A stretch of 64,000 nucleotides of DNA from Billgrantia ethanolica (GCF_021404305.1 NZ_JABFTX010000001.1:744001-808000); one strand, 5' to 3'. Counted from the first letter of the stretch, positions 43,806 through 53,722 are shown. Numbers and translations: made by a program. The notes: a model not told the origin generated them from the letters alone.

Positions 43806-45050
43806 ATGTCTCGTGAAACCGTCGTTCTGGGAGCCGGCATGGTCGGTGTTTCCATCGCCTGGCACCTCGCCCGTCGTGGGCGTTCGGTGCTGCTGGTGGA
43901 TCGTCTCCCGCCCGGCCGCGAGACCTCGTATGGCAACGGCGGTCTGATCCAGCGCGAGGCGGTGCGCCCTTACACCTTTCCCCGCGAGCTGAGCAAACTG
44001 TTGAGCTCGCTGCCCAATCGGCGGGTCGACATTCGCTATCGCTGGAGCGGGATGCTGCAGTTCGCGCGGCCGCTGTTCGACTACTGGCGTTGCTCGTCGC
44101 CCCGTCGCTATGCGCGCATCATTCCCGAGTACGCTTCACTGATCGCATTGTCGACCCAGGAGCACGCACCGATGATCGAAGCCGCCGGTGCGGGAGAGCT
44201 GATCGGCAAGGAGGGCTGGCTCGAGGTGCACCGCAACCAGGCGGAGCTCGAGCGTCGGGCGCTTGAGGCCGAGGACGCCGCCCGGCGTTTCGGCGTGACC
44301 CATGATTTTCTCAATGGACAGGGTCTGGCGCTGAAGGAGCCCGGCCTCGGGGGTGGGCTGGCCGGGGCGATTCACTGGACGAACTCCTGGAGCGTGGCCG
44401 ATCCAGGTGGCCTGGTGGCCGCCTACGCCCACAGCTTCGAGCAACTGGGCGGAGAGTTTCTGCAAGCGGAAGTGAAGGGTATGCGTCAGGCGGGGTCCGG
44501 TTGGCACGTCGACACCGACCAGGGCGATCTCGAAGCCCGCGACATCGTGGTGGCCCTGGGCCCCTGGGCCGGAAACTGGCTCAGAGATCTCGGCTACCGC
44601 CTGCCGACCTTCGTCAAGCGCGGCTATCACATGCACTACGATGCGGCGAAGGGGCAGCGCATCAATCACTGGCTGGCCGATGCCGACATCGGCTACATCC
44701 TGGCGCCCATGCGGGCCGGCATTCGGCTGACCACCGGCGCGGAACTGGCTCCGCTGGATGCACCCCCATCTCACGATCAGTTGGCCGCGGCCGAACGTCG
44801 GGCACGTGAGCTCTTCCCCGGCTTGGGTGGGCGGCTGGAGGCTGAGCCGTGGAAGGGCGCGCGTCCCTGTCTGCCGGACATGAAGCCTGTCATCGGGCCG
44901 GCGCCGCGCCATGCCGGGCTGTGGTTTGCTTTCGGCCATGGGCACCAGGGTTTCACCATGGGACCGGCCACGGGGCGTGTGCTGAGCGAGATGATGGAAG
45001 GGGAGCCGACAGCAGTGGATATGGCGCCCTTTCGTGCCGACCGTTTTTGA
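43806..45050 (+). CDS. FAD-dependent D-amino-acid dehydrogenase-like oxidoreductase (DadA family)
   Basis: 414 residues. N-terminal FAD-binding GxGxxG in VVLGAGMVGVSIAWHLARRG, then SYGNGGLI, a substrate domain, RDIVVALGPWAGNWLRDLGY and the C-terminal RPCLPDMKPVIGPAPRH and FGHGHQGFTMGPATGR motifs of the DAO/DadA family. It would oxidise a D-amino acid to a 2-oxo acid, passing electrons to the respiratory chain. GGAGG lies about 7 bp before the ATG. The substrate is not readable; D-arginine would connect it to aruI, but nothing proves this. Confidence 0.85.
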   Translation: MSRETVVLGAGMVGVSIAWHLARRGRSVLLVDRLPPGRETSYGNGGLIQREAVRPYTFPRELSKLLSSLPNRRVDIRYRWSGMLQFARPLFDYWRCSSPRRYARIIPEYASLIALSTQEHAPMIEAAGAGELIGKEGWLEVHRNQAELERRALEAEDAARRFGVTHDFLNGQGLALKEPGLGGGLAGAIHWTNSWSVADPGGLVAAYAHSFEQLGGEFLQAEVKGMRQAGSGWHVDTDQGDLEARDIVVALGPWAGNWLRDLGYRLPTFVKRGYHMHYDAAKGQRINHWLADADIGYILAPMRAGIRLTTGAELAPLDAPPSHDQLAAAERRARELFPGLGGRLEAEPWKGARPCLPDMKPVIGPAPRHAGLWFAFGHGHQGFTMGPATGRVLSEMMEGEPTAVDMAPFRADRF

Positions 45051-45056
45051 GCCTGG

Positions 45057-45083
45057 TTCTGGGGGTTCTGGGGGTTCTGGGGG
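45057..45083. repeat. 9-bp tandem repeat (ttctggggg), three copies
   Basis: Three exact units followed by degenerate copies to about 45097, in the short gap between the DadA-like gene and the convergent membrane protein gene. G-rich on the plus strand. Probably slippage-prone intergenic sequence. Confidence 0.85.
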
Positions 45084-45113
45084 CTCTTGGGTTCTGGTGG
45101 TTGGGGCGGGCGC

Positions 45114-45542
45114 CTACGGCCTGGCCCGATTGCGTCGCTGGCGGAACAGATGGTGCACGAACTTGATCACCAGAGTCATGACGTAGACCACCCAGCCGGC
45201 GGTGGCGAGTACGTTGAACAGCAGCATCTTCTGCTCGCCACTCATGGGGGCGAGCATGTTCTCGATGAAGACGCCGAAGAGCAGCGCCAGGGCCATGGGC
45301 AAGGCCAGGATGTGCATCCACATCTCGGTACGGCGCTTGCGCACGTGGTAGCGGCTCAGGTGGACGCGAAACGGACGGTGTACGGAGCTGACCAAAATCA
45401 TGGCGCCGAGGGCGAGCAGGGCGGCAAGCGTCGGCTCGACACTCCCGATTCGCGCCGAGATGCTGATCGACCAGAAGAACACGATCCACATCAGACCGGC
45501 CAGAATGGCGACGATATCGGCGTAATGGCGAACCCGAGGCAT
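45114..45542 (-). CDS. membrane protein of unknown function
   Basis: 142 residues with four predicted helices (IVAILAGLMWIVFFWSISI, LAALLALGAMILVSSV, MHILALPMALALLFGVFIE, VLATAGWVVYVMTLVIKFV) and a basic loop VHLSRYHVRKRRTEMW between helices 2 and 3. The C-terminus is basic (RQRRNRARP). I do not recognise a family. It is divergent from pyrC. Confidence 0.65.
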   Translation of the reverse strand: MPRVRHYADIVAILAGLMWIVFFWSISISARIGSVEPTLAALLALGAMILVSSVHRPFRVHLSRYHVRKRRTEMWMHILALPMALALLFGVFIENMLAPMSGEQKMLLFNVLATAGWVVYVMTLVIKFVHHLFRQRRNRARP

Positions 45543-45713
45543 TGGCAGCGACTCTCACGGCAAAAACGGCGTCGATGATACGGCAAAACGGCGTCTGTTG
45601 CTGCCGTGAAAGCGATTTTCTCGCTCGCTCCAGGGGGCGGGTGGTACGCCATTTTGGTCGGGCCTTCCGGTATACTCTGCTATCGACACTCATGTTGAAC
45701 GACAGGACGCCCC

Positions 45714-46751
45714 GTGACCGCTATTACCCTGACCCGACCCGATGACTGGCATCTTCACCTACGCGACGGCGAGGCGCTGGCGGCCGTGGTACCCGCCACT
45801 GCGCGTCAGATGGGGCGGGCGATCATCATGCCCAACCTCAAGCCGCCGGTCACCACCACCGAGCAGGCGCAAGGCTATCGCGAGCGCATCCTGGCGGCTC
45901 GCCCTGCGGGTTCCTCCTTTGAGCCACTGATGACGCTCTACCTCACCGACAATACCCCGGCGGATGAGATCGAGCGGGCCGTGGCGAGCGGTCTGGTGCA
46001 TGCGGTGAAGCTCTATCCCGCCGGGGCGACGACCAACTCCGACTCGGGTGTCACAGATCTGGCGCATTGCGATGCCGCCATCGGAGCCATGGCGCGCCTT
46101 GGCCTGCCGCTGCTGGTGCATGGTGAAGTTACCGATGCCGAGATCGATATCTTCGACCGCGAAGCGGTGTTCATCGAGCGGGTGATGAAGCCGCTGCTCG
46201 AGCGCCATCCGGATCTCAAGGTGGTGTTCGAGCATATCACCACCGGCGATGCCGCCGAGTTCGTCGCCCAGGCGCCGGCCAACGTGGCTGCGACCATCAC
46301 CGCTCACCATCTTTTGTTCAACCGTAACCACATGCTGGTAGGCGGCATTCGCCCCCACTACTACTGTCTGCCGATCCTCAAGCGTGAGCGCCATCGCGAG
46401 GCGCTGCTGGCGGCCGCCACTTCGGGCAGCGGCAAGCTCTTCCTCGGCACCGACAGCGCTCCCCACGCTCAGGGCGACAAGGAGGCGGCCTGCGGCTGTG
46501 CTGGCGCCTATACCGCACCGGCGGCCATCGAGCTGTATGCCACGGCCTTCGAGCAGGCCGGTGCGCTGGACCGGCTGGAGGGCTTCGCCAGCCACTTCGG
46601 GCCGGACTTCTACGGGCTGCCGCGCAATGCCGATACCATCACCTTGGTGCGGGAGGAGTGGACGTTGCCCGACTCGCTGCCCTACGCCAACGGTCAACGC
46701 ATCGTGCCGCTCAAGGCGGGAGAAACGCTGGCGTGGAAACTGCGCGACTGA
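45714..46751 (+). CDS. pyrC: dihydroorotase
   Basis: 345-residue class II dihydroorotase, usual length for the E. coli type. Zinc-binding [10 protein letters not shown] at residues of about 10-19, [28 protein letters not shown] with the carbamylated Lys, [18 protein letters not shown] and [20 protein letters not shown]. It cyclises N-carbamoyl-aspartate to dihydroorotate in pyrimidine synthesis. The start is GTG with AGGAC upstream, and a tatact -10 box lies at 45671. Confidence 0.96.
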   Translation: MTAITLTRPDDWHLHLRDGEALAAVVPATARQMGRAIIMPNLKPPVTTTEQAQGYRERILAARPAGSSFEPLMTLYLTDNTPADEIERAVASGLVHAVKLYPAGATTNSDSGVTDLAHCDAAIGAMARLGLPLLVHGEVTDAEIDIFDREAVFIERVMKPLLERHPDLKVVFEHITTGDAAEFVAQAPANVAATITAHHLLFNRNHMLVGGIRPHYYCLPILKRERHREALLAAATSGSGKLFLGTDSAPHAQGDKEAACGCAGAYTAPAAIELYATAFEQAGALDRLEGFASHFGPDFYGLPRNADTITLVREEWTLPDSLPYANGQRIVPLKAGETLAWKLRD

Positions 46752-46770
46752 CCGCTCGACCGGAAACGAG

Positions 46771-46792
46771 ACGGCCGCCTTCGGGCGGCCGT
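46771..46792 (+). terminator. hairpin after pyrC
   Basis: 9-bp stem acggccgcc/ggcggccgt closed by a TTCG-type tetraloop, 19 bp after the pyrC stop. No strong T tract follows. Confidence 0.7.
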
Positions 46793-46973
46793 CCTGCATT
46801 GGGTTAGGAGTATCATGTTCGATGGCATTCCTGCGGCAAAGGTATTACGGCTAGTCTATGGTGTGAATTGAGCACAAGGAGTGCTCTCTCATCGCTTCTT
46901 ACGTTGCATCTGAGTACCTGGGGCTTGGCCGCAGGGTGCCCGTGGGTAGGTATGCGACGAGAAACGATCCAGG

Positions 46974-47840
46974 ATGACAAGGTCGACCCCTAAGCAGATT
47001 CGCAAGGGACTTCGGAGCCTGCTCGAGTCTACGTTGCTGCTGACCTTCGCCAGGGAAAGGGTCCCGGTCGTGTATTTCGACAAACGGCTGAACGTCGGGG
47101 ATGCGATCACTCCCTACCTGGTGCGGCGGCTCACCGGTAAGGGTGCTTATCGCGTTCACTCGAATTCGGTCGTGCATCTGCTGGGAGTGGGAAGCATCCT
47201 GCATCAGGCGAAAAGTCGGAGCCTGGTGTGGGGTAGTGGTCTTATCGACCCGCAGTGGCTGCCAGGGCGAGAGGCTCTCGAGCATGCCCGCTTCCTGGCG
47301 CTGAGAGGTCGGCTCACCCAACGTCTGCTGGCTGCCAATGGCGCGGATGTATCAAGATCGATGCTGGGCGATCCCGCGCTCGTCATGCCGCTGTTCTACC
47401 AGCCTGCTCGTTGCCATCGGCAGTACCGCATTGGCCTGGTGCCCCACTATGTCGATCTAGATAACCCCGTAGTCCGCTATATGGCGGCTCTGCCTGACGT
47501 CAAGTTGATCGACGTGGGGCAGCAGCCCGAGACGTTCATCGATGCCCTTGTCGAATGCGATGCGATCGTCTCTTCCTCGCTGCATGGGCTGATCCTTGCC
47601 GATTGTTACGGAATCCCCAATCGTTGGGTGCAGTTTTCCAATGCCCTGATCGGGGGTGAGTTCAAGTTTCGCGACTATTACAGTACAACGGACGCTCCCG
47701 ATACCGGTGTCGTGTCGCTGAGGAGCCGGGCCGAGGCCGACGATTGCATGGCGGCGTTGCCTGCACAGGCTAGGGTAGCGAAGTATCTGAGTGAACCTGA
47801 GCAGTTGTGCGCCACTTTCCCCTTTGACGAATTCAAGTGA
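46974..47840 (+). CDS. polysaccharide pyruvyl transferase family protein
   Basis: 288 residues. Family marks: PVVYFDKRLNVGDAITPYLVRRLTG near the N-terminus (split by a loop), HLLGVGSIL, VWGSGLID, LRGRLTQRLL, LGDPALVMP, IGLVPHYVD, and near the C-terminus CDAIVSSSLHGLILADCYGIPNRW (in two parts), which is diagnostic. Such enzymes transfer pyruvate from phosphoenolpyruvate to surface polysaccharide sugars. It overlaps the glycosyltransferase that follows. The ribosome site is poor, so the exact start is uncertain. No wider polysaccharide cluster is present. Confidence 0.82.
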   Translation: MTRSTPKQIRKGLRSLLESTLLLTFARERVPVVYFDKRLNVGDAITPYLVRRLTGKGAYRVHSNSVVHLLGVGSILHQAKSRSLVWGSGLIDPQWLPGREALEHARFLALRGRLTQRLLAANGADVSRSMLGDPALVMPLFYQPARCHRQYRIGLVPHYVDLDNPVVRYMAALPDVKLIDVGQQPETFIDALVECDAIVSSSLHGLILADCYGIPNRWVQFSNALIGGEFKFRDYYSTTDAPDTGVVSLRSRAEADDCMAALPAQARVAKYLSEPEQLCATFPFDEFK

Positions 47841-48823
47841 CGGTCATGGACATGCGTGAGCCGACCATCAGCATCATCGTCCCAGCCTACAACGTGGCGC
47901 CCTATATCGCGGCCGCGCTGGGTAGTCTTGCCAGTCAGACTTGCCCGCCCGATGAGGTCATCATCGTTGACGATGGCAGCGAGGATGACACCCGGGAGCG
48001 AGTGCGCGCCTTTCCTCATCCCTATCCTGTCGAGTTGATAGCGACGGTCAACCTGGGGCAGGGCGGGGCCCGCAACCTGGCGATCACCAGGGCCTCGGGC
48101 GATTACGTCTACTTCTTCGATGCCGACGACCTGCTGGAGCCCGATTTCATCGAGAGCATGCATGCCCTTGTCAAATCCACCGACTATCCGGACATCGTAT
48201 TCTTTTCCGGGGTTGATTTTCACGACGCAGGGGCGGAAGGATTCGATTTGCCCCGCAGCTACCGTCGCGGCTTCGAAGGCGAGTTTACGCGGGCAGCCGA
48301 CCTCCTGGCGGCGTTCGAACGGCATGGCGGAGGCTCGTGCAGCCCCTGTCTCTACCTGAGCAGACGCACGCTGTGGGGAGAGAAGTTGAAGTTCCAGGAT
48401 GACTATCACGAGGATGAGGAGATCTTCTTGCCCCTGATCTTTTCAGCCAAGCGTTATGTGGTGACCGACCGCGTGCTGTTCCGGCGCCGGATCCGCCTCA
48501 ACTCCACCATGACGATGCCCAAGTGCATGAAGCATGTGAGAGGCCTGCATGGGCTGCTCGAATCGCTGTTGGCGCTTTACCGCGACCCCGCGCATCACAG
48601 CTGCCGGCGTCATATTCGCAAGCGTGCCCTTCAGTACATCGGCCAGTACATGAGCGCTTGTCGCAAGGTGCGCGTACCCTATGACCTCTCGCTGCTGCTG
48701 GCGCTGGTAGTGGGATTCAGGAACCGCAGCATGTGCCTGAAAATCGCCTTTCATGCGTTGAGCGACTCGCTGCGTAGCGCGATCAAGCGGCTGATGGGCC
48801 GGGGCAGGGCGTGCAGCCACTGA
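47837..48823 (+). CDS. family 2 glycosyltransferase
   Basis: 328 residues, GT-A fold: TISIIVPAYNVAPYIAAALGSL, VIIVDDGSEDDTRE, GQGGARNLAITRASGDYVYFFDADDLL (DxD motif FDADD, split here) and DDYHEDEEIFLPLIF. A basic, partly hydrophobic C-terminal part suggests membrane association. The GTG at 47837 overlaps the preceding gene by GTGA; an ATG at 47846 is an alternative. It pairs with the pyruvyltransferase in cell-surface glycan decoration. The acceptor and sugar are unknown. Confidence 0.88.
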   Translation: MTVMDMREPTISIIVPAYNVAPYIAAALGSLASQTCPPDEVIIVDDGSEDDTRERVRAFPHPYPVELIATVNLGQGGARNLAITRASGDYVYFFDADDLLEPDFIESMHALVKSTDYPDIVFFSGVDFHDAGAEGFDLPRSYRRGFEGEFTRAADLLAAFERHGGGSCSPCLYLSRRTLWGEKLKFQDDYHEDEEIFLPLIFSAKRYVVTDRVLFRRRIRLNSTMTMPKCMKHVRGLHGLLESLLALYRDPAHHSCRRHIRKRALQYIGQYMSACRKVRVPYDLSLLLALVVGFRNRSMCLKIAFHALSDSLRSAIKRLMGRGRACSH

Positions 48824-48907
48824 GGCCTCGGCGGGGGCTGCGTACGCAGTGAGCGGCATGGCTTCGGCCATCGCCCCTCCCCAGGGCGTTCGCCGGGGTT
48901 TGGATGC

Positions 48908-49648
48908 CTAGCCGGCGGCCAACTCGATGTCGGGTTGCGGCTCGGTCTTGCCCAGACGCAGGACCATGCGTTCCACCATGCGCGCTGAGTGGGCGGCGGC
49001 TTTCTCCAGGAACTGCTCGAACGAGAGGTGATTGTCGCCGCCACCGGGAATGTCGGACACCGCGCGGATGACCACGAACGGGCAGCCGTAAAGATGACAG
49101 GTCTGGGCGATGGCGGCGGCTTCCATCTCGGCCGCCAGCATGGTGGGGAAGCGCGAGCGGGTCTTGGTGACCAGCTCCGGACAAGCCATGAAGACGTCGC
49201 CGGTAGCAATCAGGCCTTCCACCACCTTGACCTCGCCGAGCTCCTCGACACACTCCCGGGCGAGCGTGACCAGGCGGGTGTCGGGCAGGTAGGCGGCAGG
49301 CATCTGCGGTACCTGGCCGTGCTCGTAGCCGAACGCCACGGCGTCCACGTCGTGATGACGCACCTCGCTGGATACCACGATGTCGCCGATCTCCAGCCCT
49401 TCGCCGAAGCCGCCGGCCGAACCGGTGTTGATGATCGCTTCGGGCTGGTAGACGTCGAGCAGCAGAGTCGTGCCGATGGCGGCGTTGACCTTGCCGATGC
49501 CTGATTGCAGGATCACCACGTCGACACCGTGCAGCTTGCCGTGATGGAAGGTGCAGCCCACATGGGAGCGAGTACGACGGTCTTCCAGCAGCGAGGCCAG
49601 GTAGTCGACCTCCTGGGCCATGGCGCCGATGATACCGATGCGTTTCAT
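48908..49648 (-). CDS. mtnN: 5'-methylthioadenosine/S-adenosylhomocysteine nucleosidase
   Basis: 246 residues, slightly longer than E. coli Pfs. It has KRIGIIGAMAQEVDYL with the catalytic Glu, GIGKVNAAIGTTLLLD, NTGSAGGF, SSEVRHHDVD, ATGDVFM, AAEMEAAAIAQ and RAVSDIPGG with the catalytic Asp in SD. It hydrolyses MTA and SAH, feeding methyl recycling and autoinducer-2 chemistry. Monocistronic, convergent with the glycosyltransferase. Confidence 0.95.
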   Translation of the reverse strand: MKRIGIIGAMAQEVDYLASLLEDRRTRSHVGCTFHHGKLHGVDVVILQSGIGKVNAAIGTTLLLDVYQPEAIINTGSAGGFGEGLEIGDIVVSSEVRHHDVDAVAFGYEHGQVPQMPAAYLPDTRLVTLARECVEELGEVKVVEGLIATGDVFMACPELVTKTRSRFPTMLAAEMEAAAIAQTCHLYGCPFVVIRAVSDIPGGGDNHLSFEQFLEKAAAHSARMVERMVLRLGKTEPQPDIELAAG

Positions 49649-49743
49649 CTCGAGTTGCTTGCTCCGCTGAGGCGGCCGGGCCGCCAACTAAAGTATGAAG
49701 GAGGGCGTATTCTAGCGGAGCGATACACGTCTGTCAGGTCATG

Positions 49744-50622
49744 TCAGAGCGTGGCGAGTTCCTGCTCCATAGCATCGTGGCGCTCCGCGGCGTAGAGGGT
49801 GTTCTCCAGCAGCGAGGCGACGGTCATCGGGCCTACGCCGCCTGGCACCGGCGTGATCCAGGCGGCACGCTCGGCGGCCGGGGCAAATTCCACGTCGCCG
49901 ACCAGCCTGCCATCCTCCTCGCGGTTGATGCCCACGTCGATGACGATGGCGCCGTCACGCACCCACTCTCCCTTGACCAGGCCCGGCTTGCCGACCGCCA
50001 CCACCAGCAGCTCTGCGCGACGCACATGCTCTTCGAGGTTGCGCGTGAAGCGGTGGCACACGGTAGTGGTGCAGCCGGCCAGCATGAGTTCCAGGGCCAT
50101 GGGGCGGCCGACGATGTTGGAGGCGCCGACAACGGTGGCGTCCATGCCGCGCACCTTGAGGCCGCTGGCCTGCAGCAACGTCATGATGCCCTTGGGGGTG
50201 CAGGGGCGCAGTACCGGCAGACGCTGCGCCAGACGACCCAGGTTGTAGGGGTGGAAGCCATCGACATCCTTGTGCGGCAGGATGCGCTCGAGGATCGGGC
50301 GCGCGTCGAGGTGAGCCGGCAGCGGCAGCTGCAGCAGGATGCCGTCGATGCGCGGGTCGGCGTTGAGCTCGTCGATCAGCCGCTCGAGACTTTGCTGGCT
50401 GGTGTCGCTGGGCAGGGCGTGCCTGAAGGAGAGAATGCCGGCCTGCTCGCAGGCACGATGCTTGTTGCTTACGTAGACGTGGGATGCCGGGTCTTCGCCC
50501 ACCAGAACCACGGCGAGGCCCGGTATGCGCTTGCCCTCGGTGCGGCGCGTCTCGACCTGGCGTGCAACTTGTTCGCGGACCTGAGCGGCTATGGCCTTGC
50601 CGTCGATGAGTTGGGCGGTCAT
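49744..50622 (-). CDS. folD: methylenetetrahydrofolate dehydrogenase/cyclohydrolase
   Basis: 292 residues. It has [14 protein letters not shown] with the catalytic Lys, [55 protein letters not shown] (NADP-binding) and the terminal [18 protein letters not shown]. It interconverts methylene-, methenyl- and formyl-tetrahydrofolate. Divergent from the tRNA cluster. Confidence 0.96.
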   Translation of the reverse strand: MTAQLIDGKAIAAQVREQVARQVETRRTEGKRIPGLAVVLVGEDPASHVYVSNKHRACEQAGILSFRHALPSDTSQQSLERLIDELNADPRIDGILLQLPLPAHLDARPILERILPHKDVDGFHPYNLGRLAQRLPVLRPCTPKGIMTLLQASGLKVRGMDATVVGASNIVGRPMALELMLAGCTTTVCHRFTRNLEEHVRRAELLVVAVGKPGLVKGEWVRDGAIVIDVGINREEDGRLVGDVEFAPAAERAAWITPVPGGVGPMTVASLLENTLYAAERHDAMEQELATL

Positions 50623-50750
50623 CGTTTCTCCCCTGTGGTGAATGAGTGAGCGGCGCTGCCAATGCCGACCGTGGGTTCTCGAAGGGGGCCGATTTTCGCA
50701 TGCCGCGCCGTCCAGGCAAAGCGCAAAAGCCTCGCTGAGTCAGACGGCTA

Positions 50751-50778
50751 TTGACCGCGAGAGATTCTCGCGTAGAAT
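50751..50778 (+). promoter_or_regulatory. sigma-70 promoter of the tRNA cluster
   Basis: TTGACC (50751-50756), 16-bp spacer, TAGAAT (50773-50778), followed by a GC-rich discriminator (acgcagcgc) as expected for stringently controlled stable-RNA promoters. About 55 bp before tRNA-Pro. Confidence 0.7.
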
Positions 50779-50833
50779 ACGCAGCGCTCGACGAGGCCTG
50801 GTTGTTGGCTGTCGAGGGCCGTGCGAAGGCCGG

Positions 50834-50910
50834 CGGGGTGTAGCGCAGTCTGGTAGCGCGCCTGCTTTGGGAGCAGGATGTCGGGGGTTCGAATCCCTCC
50901 ACCCCGACCA
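50834..50910 (+). tRNA. tRNA-Pro (TGG)
   Basis: 77 nt including encoded CCA. Acceptor stem cggggtg/caccccg; anticodon stem cctgc/gcagg with loop tttggga, anticodon TGG at 50868-50870; T-loop ttcgaat. First tRNA of the cluster upstream of tig. Confidence 0.96.
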
Positions 50911-50977
50911 CAACCTTTTGTTTCCGCTAAGGAAATGACGAATCAGGGTTGCGGTCAGACGCCATGGAACGTAGAAT

Positions 50978-51054
50978 GCGCCCATAGCTCAACCGGATAG
51001 AGCAACGGCCTTCTAAGCCGTAGGTTGCAGGTTCGAGTCCTGCTGGGCGTGCCA
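50978..51054 (+). tRNA. tRNA-Arg (TCT)
   Basis: 77 nt including encoded CCA. Acceptor gcgccca/tgggcgt, anticodon stem acggc/gccgt with loop cttctaa, giving anticodon TCT; T-loop ttcgagt. Confidence 0.96.
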
Positions 51055-51144
51055 AAGCTGCTGCCCGCGGCGGGTCTCCGGTACGAGTGGTTTTAAGGGT
51101 GTTTGGTGTCAGGTGTGAATTGCTGACGCCGGTAGTGTCGATAT

Positions 51145-51220
51145 GGTGGATGTAGCTCAGTGGTAGAGCCCCGGATTGTGGCTCCGGTGGTCGTGGGTTC
51201 GATCCCCATCATCCACCCCA
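51145..51220 (+). tRNA. tRNA-His (GTG), copy 1
   Basis: 76 nt with the G-1 residue at 51145 paired to discriminator C73, the identity mark of tRNA-His. Anticodon stem ccgga/tccgg with loop ttgtggc, anticodon GTG; encoded CCA at the end. Confidence 0.96.
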
Positions 51221-51251
51221 TTCGACGCTTGAGGCACCTCATCTCTGCAAT

Positions 51252-51327
51252 GGTGGATGTAGCTCAGTGGTAGAGCCCCGGATTGTGGCTCCGGTGGTCG
51301 TGGGTTCGATCCCCATCATCCACCCCA
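51252..51327 (+). tRNA. tRNA-His (GTG), copy 2
   Basis: Identical in sequence to the copy at 51145, 31 bp downstream. Both have G-1, anticodon GTG and encoded CCA. An exact local duplication; in many relatives a tRNA-Leu occupies the next place, but none is found here. Confidence 0.96.
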
Positions 51328-51614
51328 TTGCAACTCTGTAATGCTTTCCTGTGGCACTTCTTGGCTCTATCTTTCCTGTCTTGTGGTTTCGTTACCGCTC
51401 ATGGCGCTGTCAGGGCATTCGCTCGTGCGAGAATGATTCTGAATCGGGCGCTGGTCGTGGGACGATGACGAAATGCCTTTCAAAACGCCCTTGTAAAATG
51501 CCCATCGCGCCCCAACCAATGGGTGTAATGCTTGCCAGCGTAGGGCGGGATTCTTAGAATCTCTCTTTTACATTCATGCTTCCCAAGAACGCCCCTAGTG
51601 GTAGAGGACCATTC

Positions 51615-52973
51615 ATGCAAGTTTCCGTCGAAACGACCTCCCAGATCGAGCGCCGCGTCACATTCCAGGTGCCGGCCGCCGAGGTCGACGAGGCCGTCGA
51701 GGCCCGCCTCAAGGACACGGCGAAGAACATTCGTCTCAATGGCTTCCGCAAGGGCCGGGTGCCCATGTCCGTGGTGCGCCAGCGTTACGGTCGCGGCGTG
51801 CGCGACGAGGTCGTGGGCGAGCTGATGCGTGAGCGCTATGTCCGTGCGATCACCGAGCAGAACCTCAACCCGGCGGGTTTCCCGAGCATCGAGCCCAAGG
51901 TAGACGAGAGCGGCAAGGACCTGGAGTTCGTCGCTTCCCTCGAGGTCTACCCGGAAATCGAGCTGGCCTCGATCGAAGGTACCGAGGTCGAGCGTCCGCA
52001 GGTCGAAGTCAGCGATGCCGATCTCGAGGAGATGGTCGAGACACTGCGCAAGCAGAATGCATCGTGGGAAGAGGTCGAGCGTGCCGCCGAGCAGGGCGAC
52101 CAGGTCAAGATCGACTTCAAGGGCTACCTGGGTGACGAGCCTTTCGAAGGCGGCAGCGCCGAAGGTCACGATCTGGTGCTGGGCTCCGGCAACTTCATCC
52201 CCGGCTTCGAGGACCAGCTCGTCGGCGCCAAAGCGGGTGAAGAGAAAGAGATCAAGGTCACCTTCCCCGAAGACTACCAGGCCGAGCATCTGGCGGGTCA
52301 GGACGCCACCTTCAAGGTCAAGGTGCATGCGGTGAAGGGCCAGGCCCTGCCGGAGGTCGACGAAGAGTTCATCAAGCGCTTCGGCGTCGAGGATGGCAAC
52401 GTCGAGAAGTTCCGTGAAGAGGTCAAGAAGAACATGGCGCGCGAGGCCAAGCAGGCCGTCGACAATCGCGTCAAGCAGCAGGTGCTCGGAGCCCTGAAGA
52501 AGGCCAACGACATTCCCGTGCCGCAGTCCCTGGTCCAGCAGGAAACCGACGCGCTCAAGCGCCAGGCTGCTCAGCAGTTCGGCCTGGGCGAGGACTTCGA
52601 CGTGTCCCAGCTGCCCAACGAGCTTTTCTCCGAGCAGGCCAAGAGCCGCGTTCAGATCGGGCTGCTGCTGGCCGAAGTCATCAAGGCCAATGAGCTCGAC
52701 GCCAGCGATGATGAGATTCGCGCCAAGGTCGAGGAGCTCGCCGAGCAGTACCAGGAGCCGCAGCAGGTCGTTGACTACTACATGGGCAACGATCAGCTCA
52801 AGACTCAGGTCAAGTCGGCTATCCTTGAGGAGAAAGCCGTCGACAAGCTGCTGGAGCAAGCGACCGTCAAGGACGTTGAGATGAGCTACCAGCAGGCTCT
52901 CGCGGCCGCTCAGCAGGGCGAGCAGGCCGAAGAGGGCGCAGATGAGGAAGGCGAGGAAGAGGCCAAGAGCTGA
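51615..52973 (+). CDS. tig: trigger factor
   Basis: 452 residues. The N-terminal ribosome-binding domain has the GFRKGRVP signature, residues of about 150-245 are the FKBP-type PPIase domain ([36 protein letters not shown]), and the C-terminal helical chaperone domain ends in an acidic tail. It binds nascent chains at the tunnel exit. GAGGA lies 7 bp before the ATG. It precedes clpP as in most gammaproteobacteria. The 290-bp gap from the last tRNA holds no gene I can support. Confidence 0.97.
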   Translation: MQVSVETTSQIERRVTFQVPAAEVDEAVEARLKDTAKNIRLNGFRKGRVPMSVVRQRYGRGVRDEVVGELMRERYVRAITEQNLNPAGFPSIEPKVDESGKDLEFVASLEVYPEIELASIEGTEVERPQVEVSDADLEEMVETLRKQNASWEEVERAAEQGDQVKIDFKGYLGDEPFEGGSAEGHDLVLGSGNFIPGFEDQLVGAKAGEEKEIKVTFPEDYQAEHLAGQDATFKVKVHAVKGQALPEVDEEFIKRFGVEDGNVEKFREEVKKNMAREAKQAVDNRVKQQVLGALKKANDIPVPQSLVQQETDALKRQAAQQFGLGEDFDVSQLPNELFSEQAKSRVQIGLLLAEVIKANELDASDDEIRAKVEELAEQYQEPQQVVDYYMGNDQLKTQVKSAILEEKAVDKLLEQATVKDVEMSYQQALAAAQQGEQAEEGADEEGEEEAKS

Positions 52974-52993
52974 TTCGGCGTCACGCCCCTCGA

Positions 52994-53023
52994 CCTGCCG
53001 GCCGCGAGGGTGTGGCCGGCAGG
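52994..53023 (+). terminator. hairpin between tig and clpP
   Basis: 10-bp perfect stem cctgccggcc/ggccggcagg with a 10-nt loop, 20 bp after the tig stop; no T tract follows. Confidence 0.6.
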
Positions 53024-53064
53024 TGCAGTCGCTTCCATTCATCGGATGCAAGGACATCACACTG

Positions 53065-53685
53065 ATGAGCAACGAGTTCGAGACCCGTAACGCCGGCGGC
53101 CTGGTGCCGATGGTGGTTGAGCAGAGCGCACGCGGCGAGCGGGCCTACGACATCTACTCCAGGCTGTTGAAGGAGCGGGTGATCTTTCTGGTGGGTCCGG
53201 TGGAAGACCACATGGCCAACCTGATCGTGGCGCAGCTGCTGTTCCTCGAGTCCGAGAATCCGGACAAGGACATCCACCTCTATATCAACTCGCCGGGCGG
53301 CGCCGTGACGGCCGGGATGGCGATCTACGATACCATGCAATTCATCAAGCCTGATGTCTCCACGGTCTGCATCGGTCAGGCGGCCAGCATGGGCGCGCTG
53401 CTGCTGGCCGGCGGCGCAGCAGGCAAGCGCTATTCGCTGCCTCACTCGCGCATGATGATCCACCAGCCGCTGGGCGGATATCAGGGGCAGGCGGCCGATA
53501 TCGAGATCCATACCCGCGAGATCCTGGGCATCCGCGACAAGCTGAACCGTATCCTGGCGCATCACACCGGGCAGGATATCGAGACGATTGCCCGCGACAC
53601 CGATCGTGACAACTTCATGAGCGGCTCTCAGGCAACGGAGTACGGTCTCATCGATGCCGTACTGGATAAGCGGCCCACATCCTGA
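53065..53685 (+). CDS. clpP: ATP-dependent Clp protease proteolytic subunit
   Basis: 206 residues. Catalytic Ser108 ([10 protein letters not shown]) and His133 (MMIHQPLGG), with the Asp in the DTDRDNFM region. [20 protein letters not shown] is present. A short N-terminal propeptide is expected. The product is a tetradecameric barrel that degrades substrates delivered by ClpX or ClpA. Followed 77 bp on by clpX. Confidence 0.97.
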   Translation: MSNEFETRNAGGLVPMVVEQSARGERAYDIYSRLLKERVIFLVGPVEDHMANLIVAQLLFLESENPDKDIHLYINSPGGAVTAGMAIYDTMQFIKPDVSTVCIGQAASMGALLLAGGAAGKRYSLPHSRMMIHQPLGGYQGQAADIEIHTREILGIRDKLNRILAHHTGQDIETIARDTDRDNFMSGSQATEYGLIDAVLDKRPTS

Positions 53686-53722
53686 TAGCGTGAAATCATA
53701 CACGCTTCAACTACGTGATTAG

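Noticed and set aside
51328-51614. Possible extra tRNA (Leu) after the second tRNA-His
   Set aside because: No cloverleaf, T-loop or CCA pattern could be found in this stretch.
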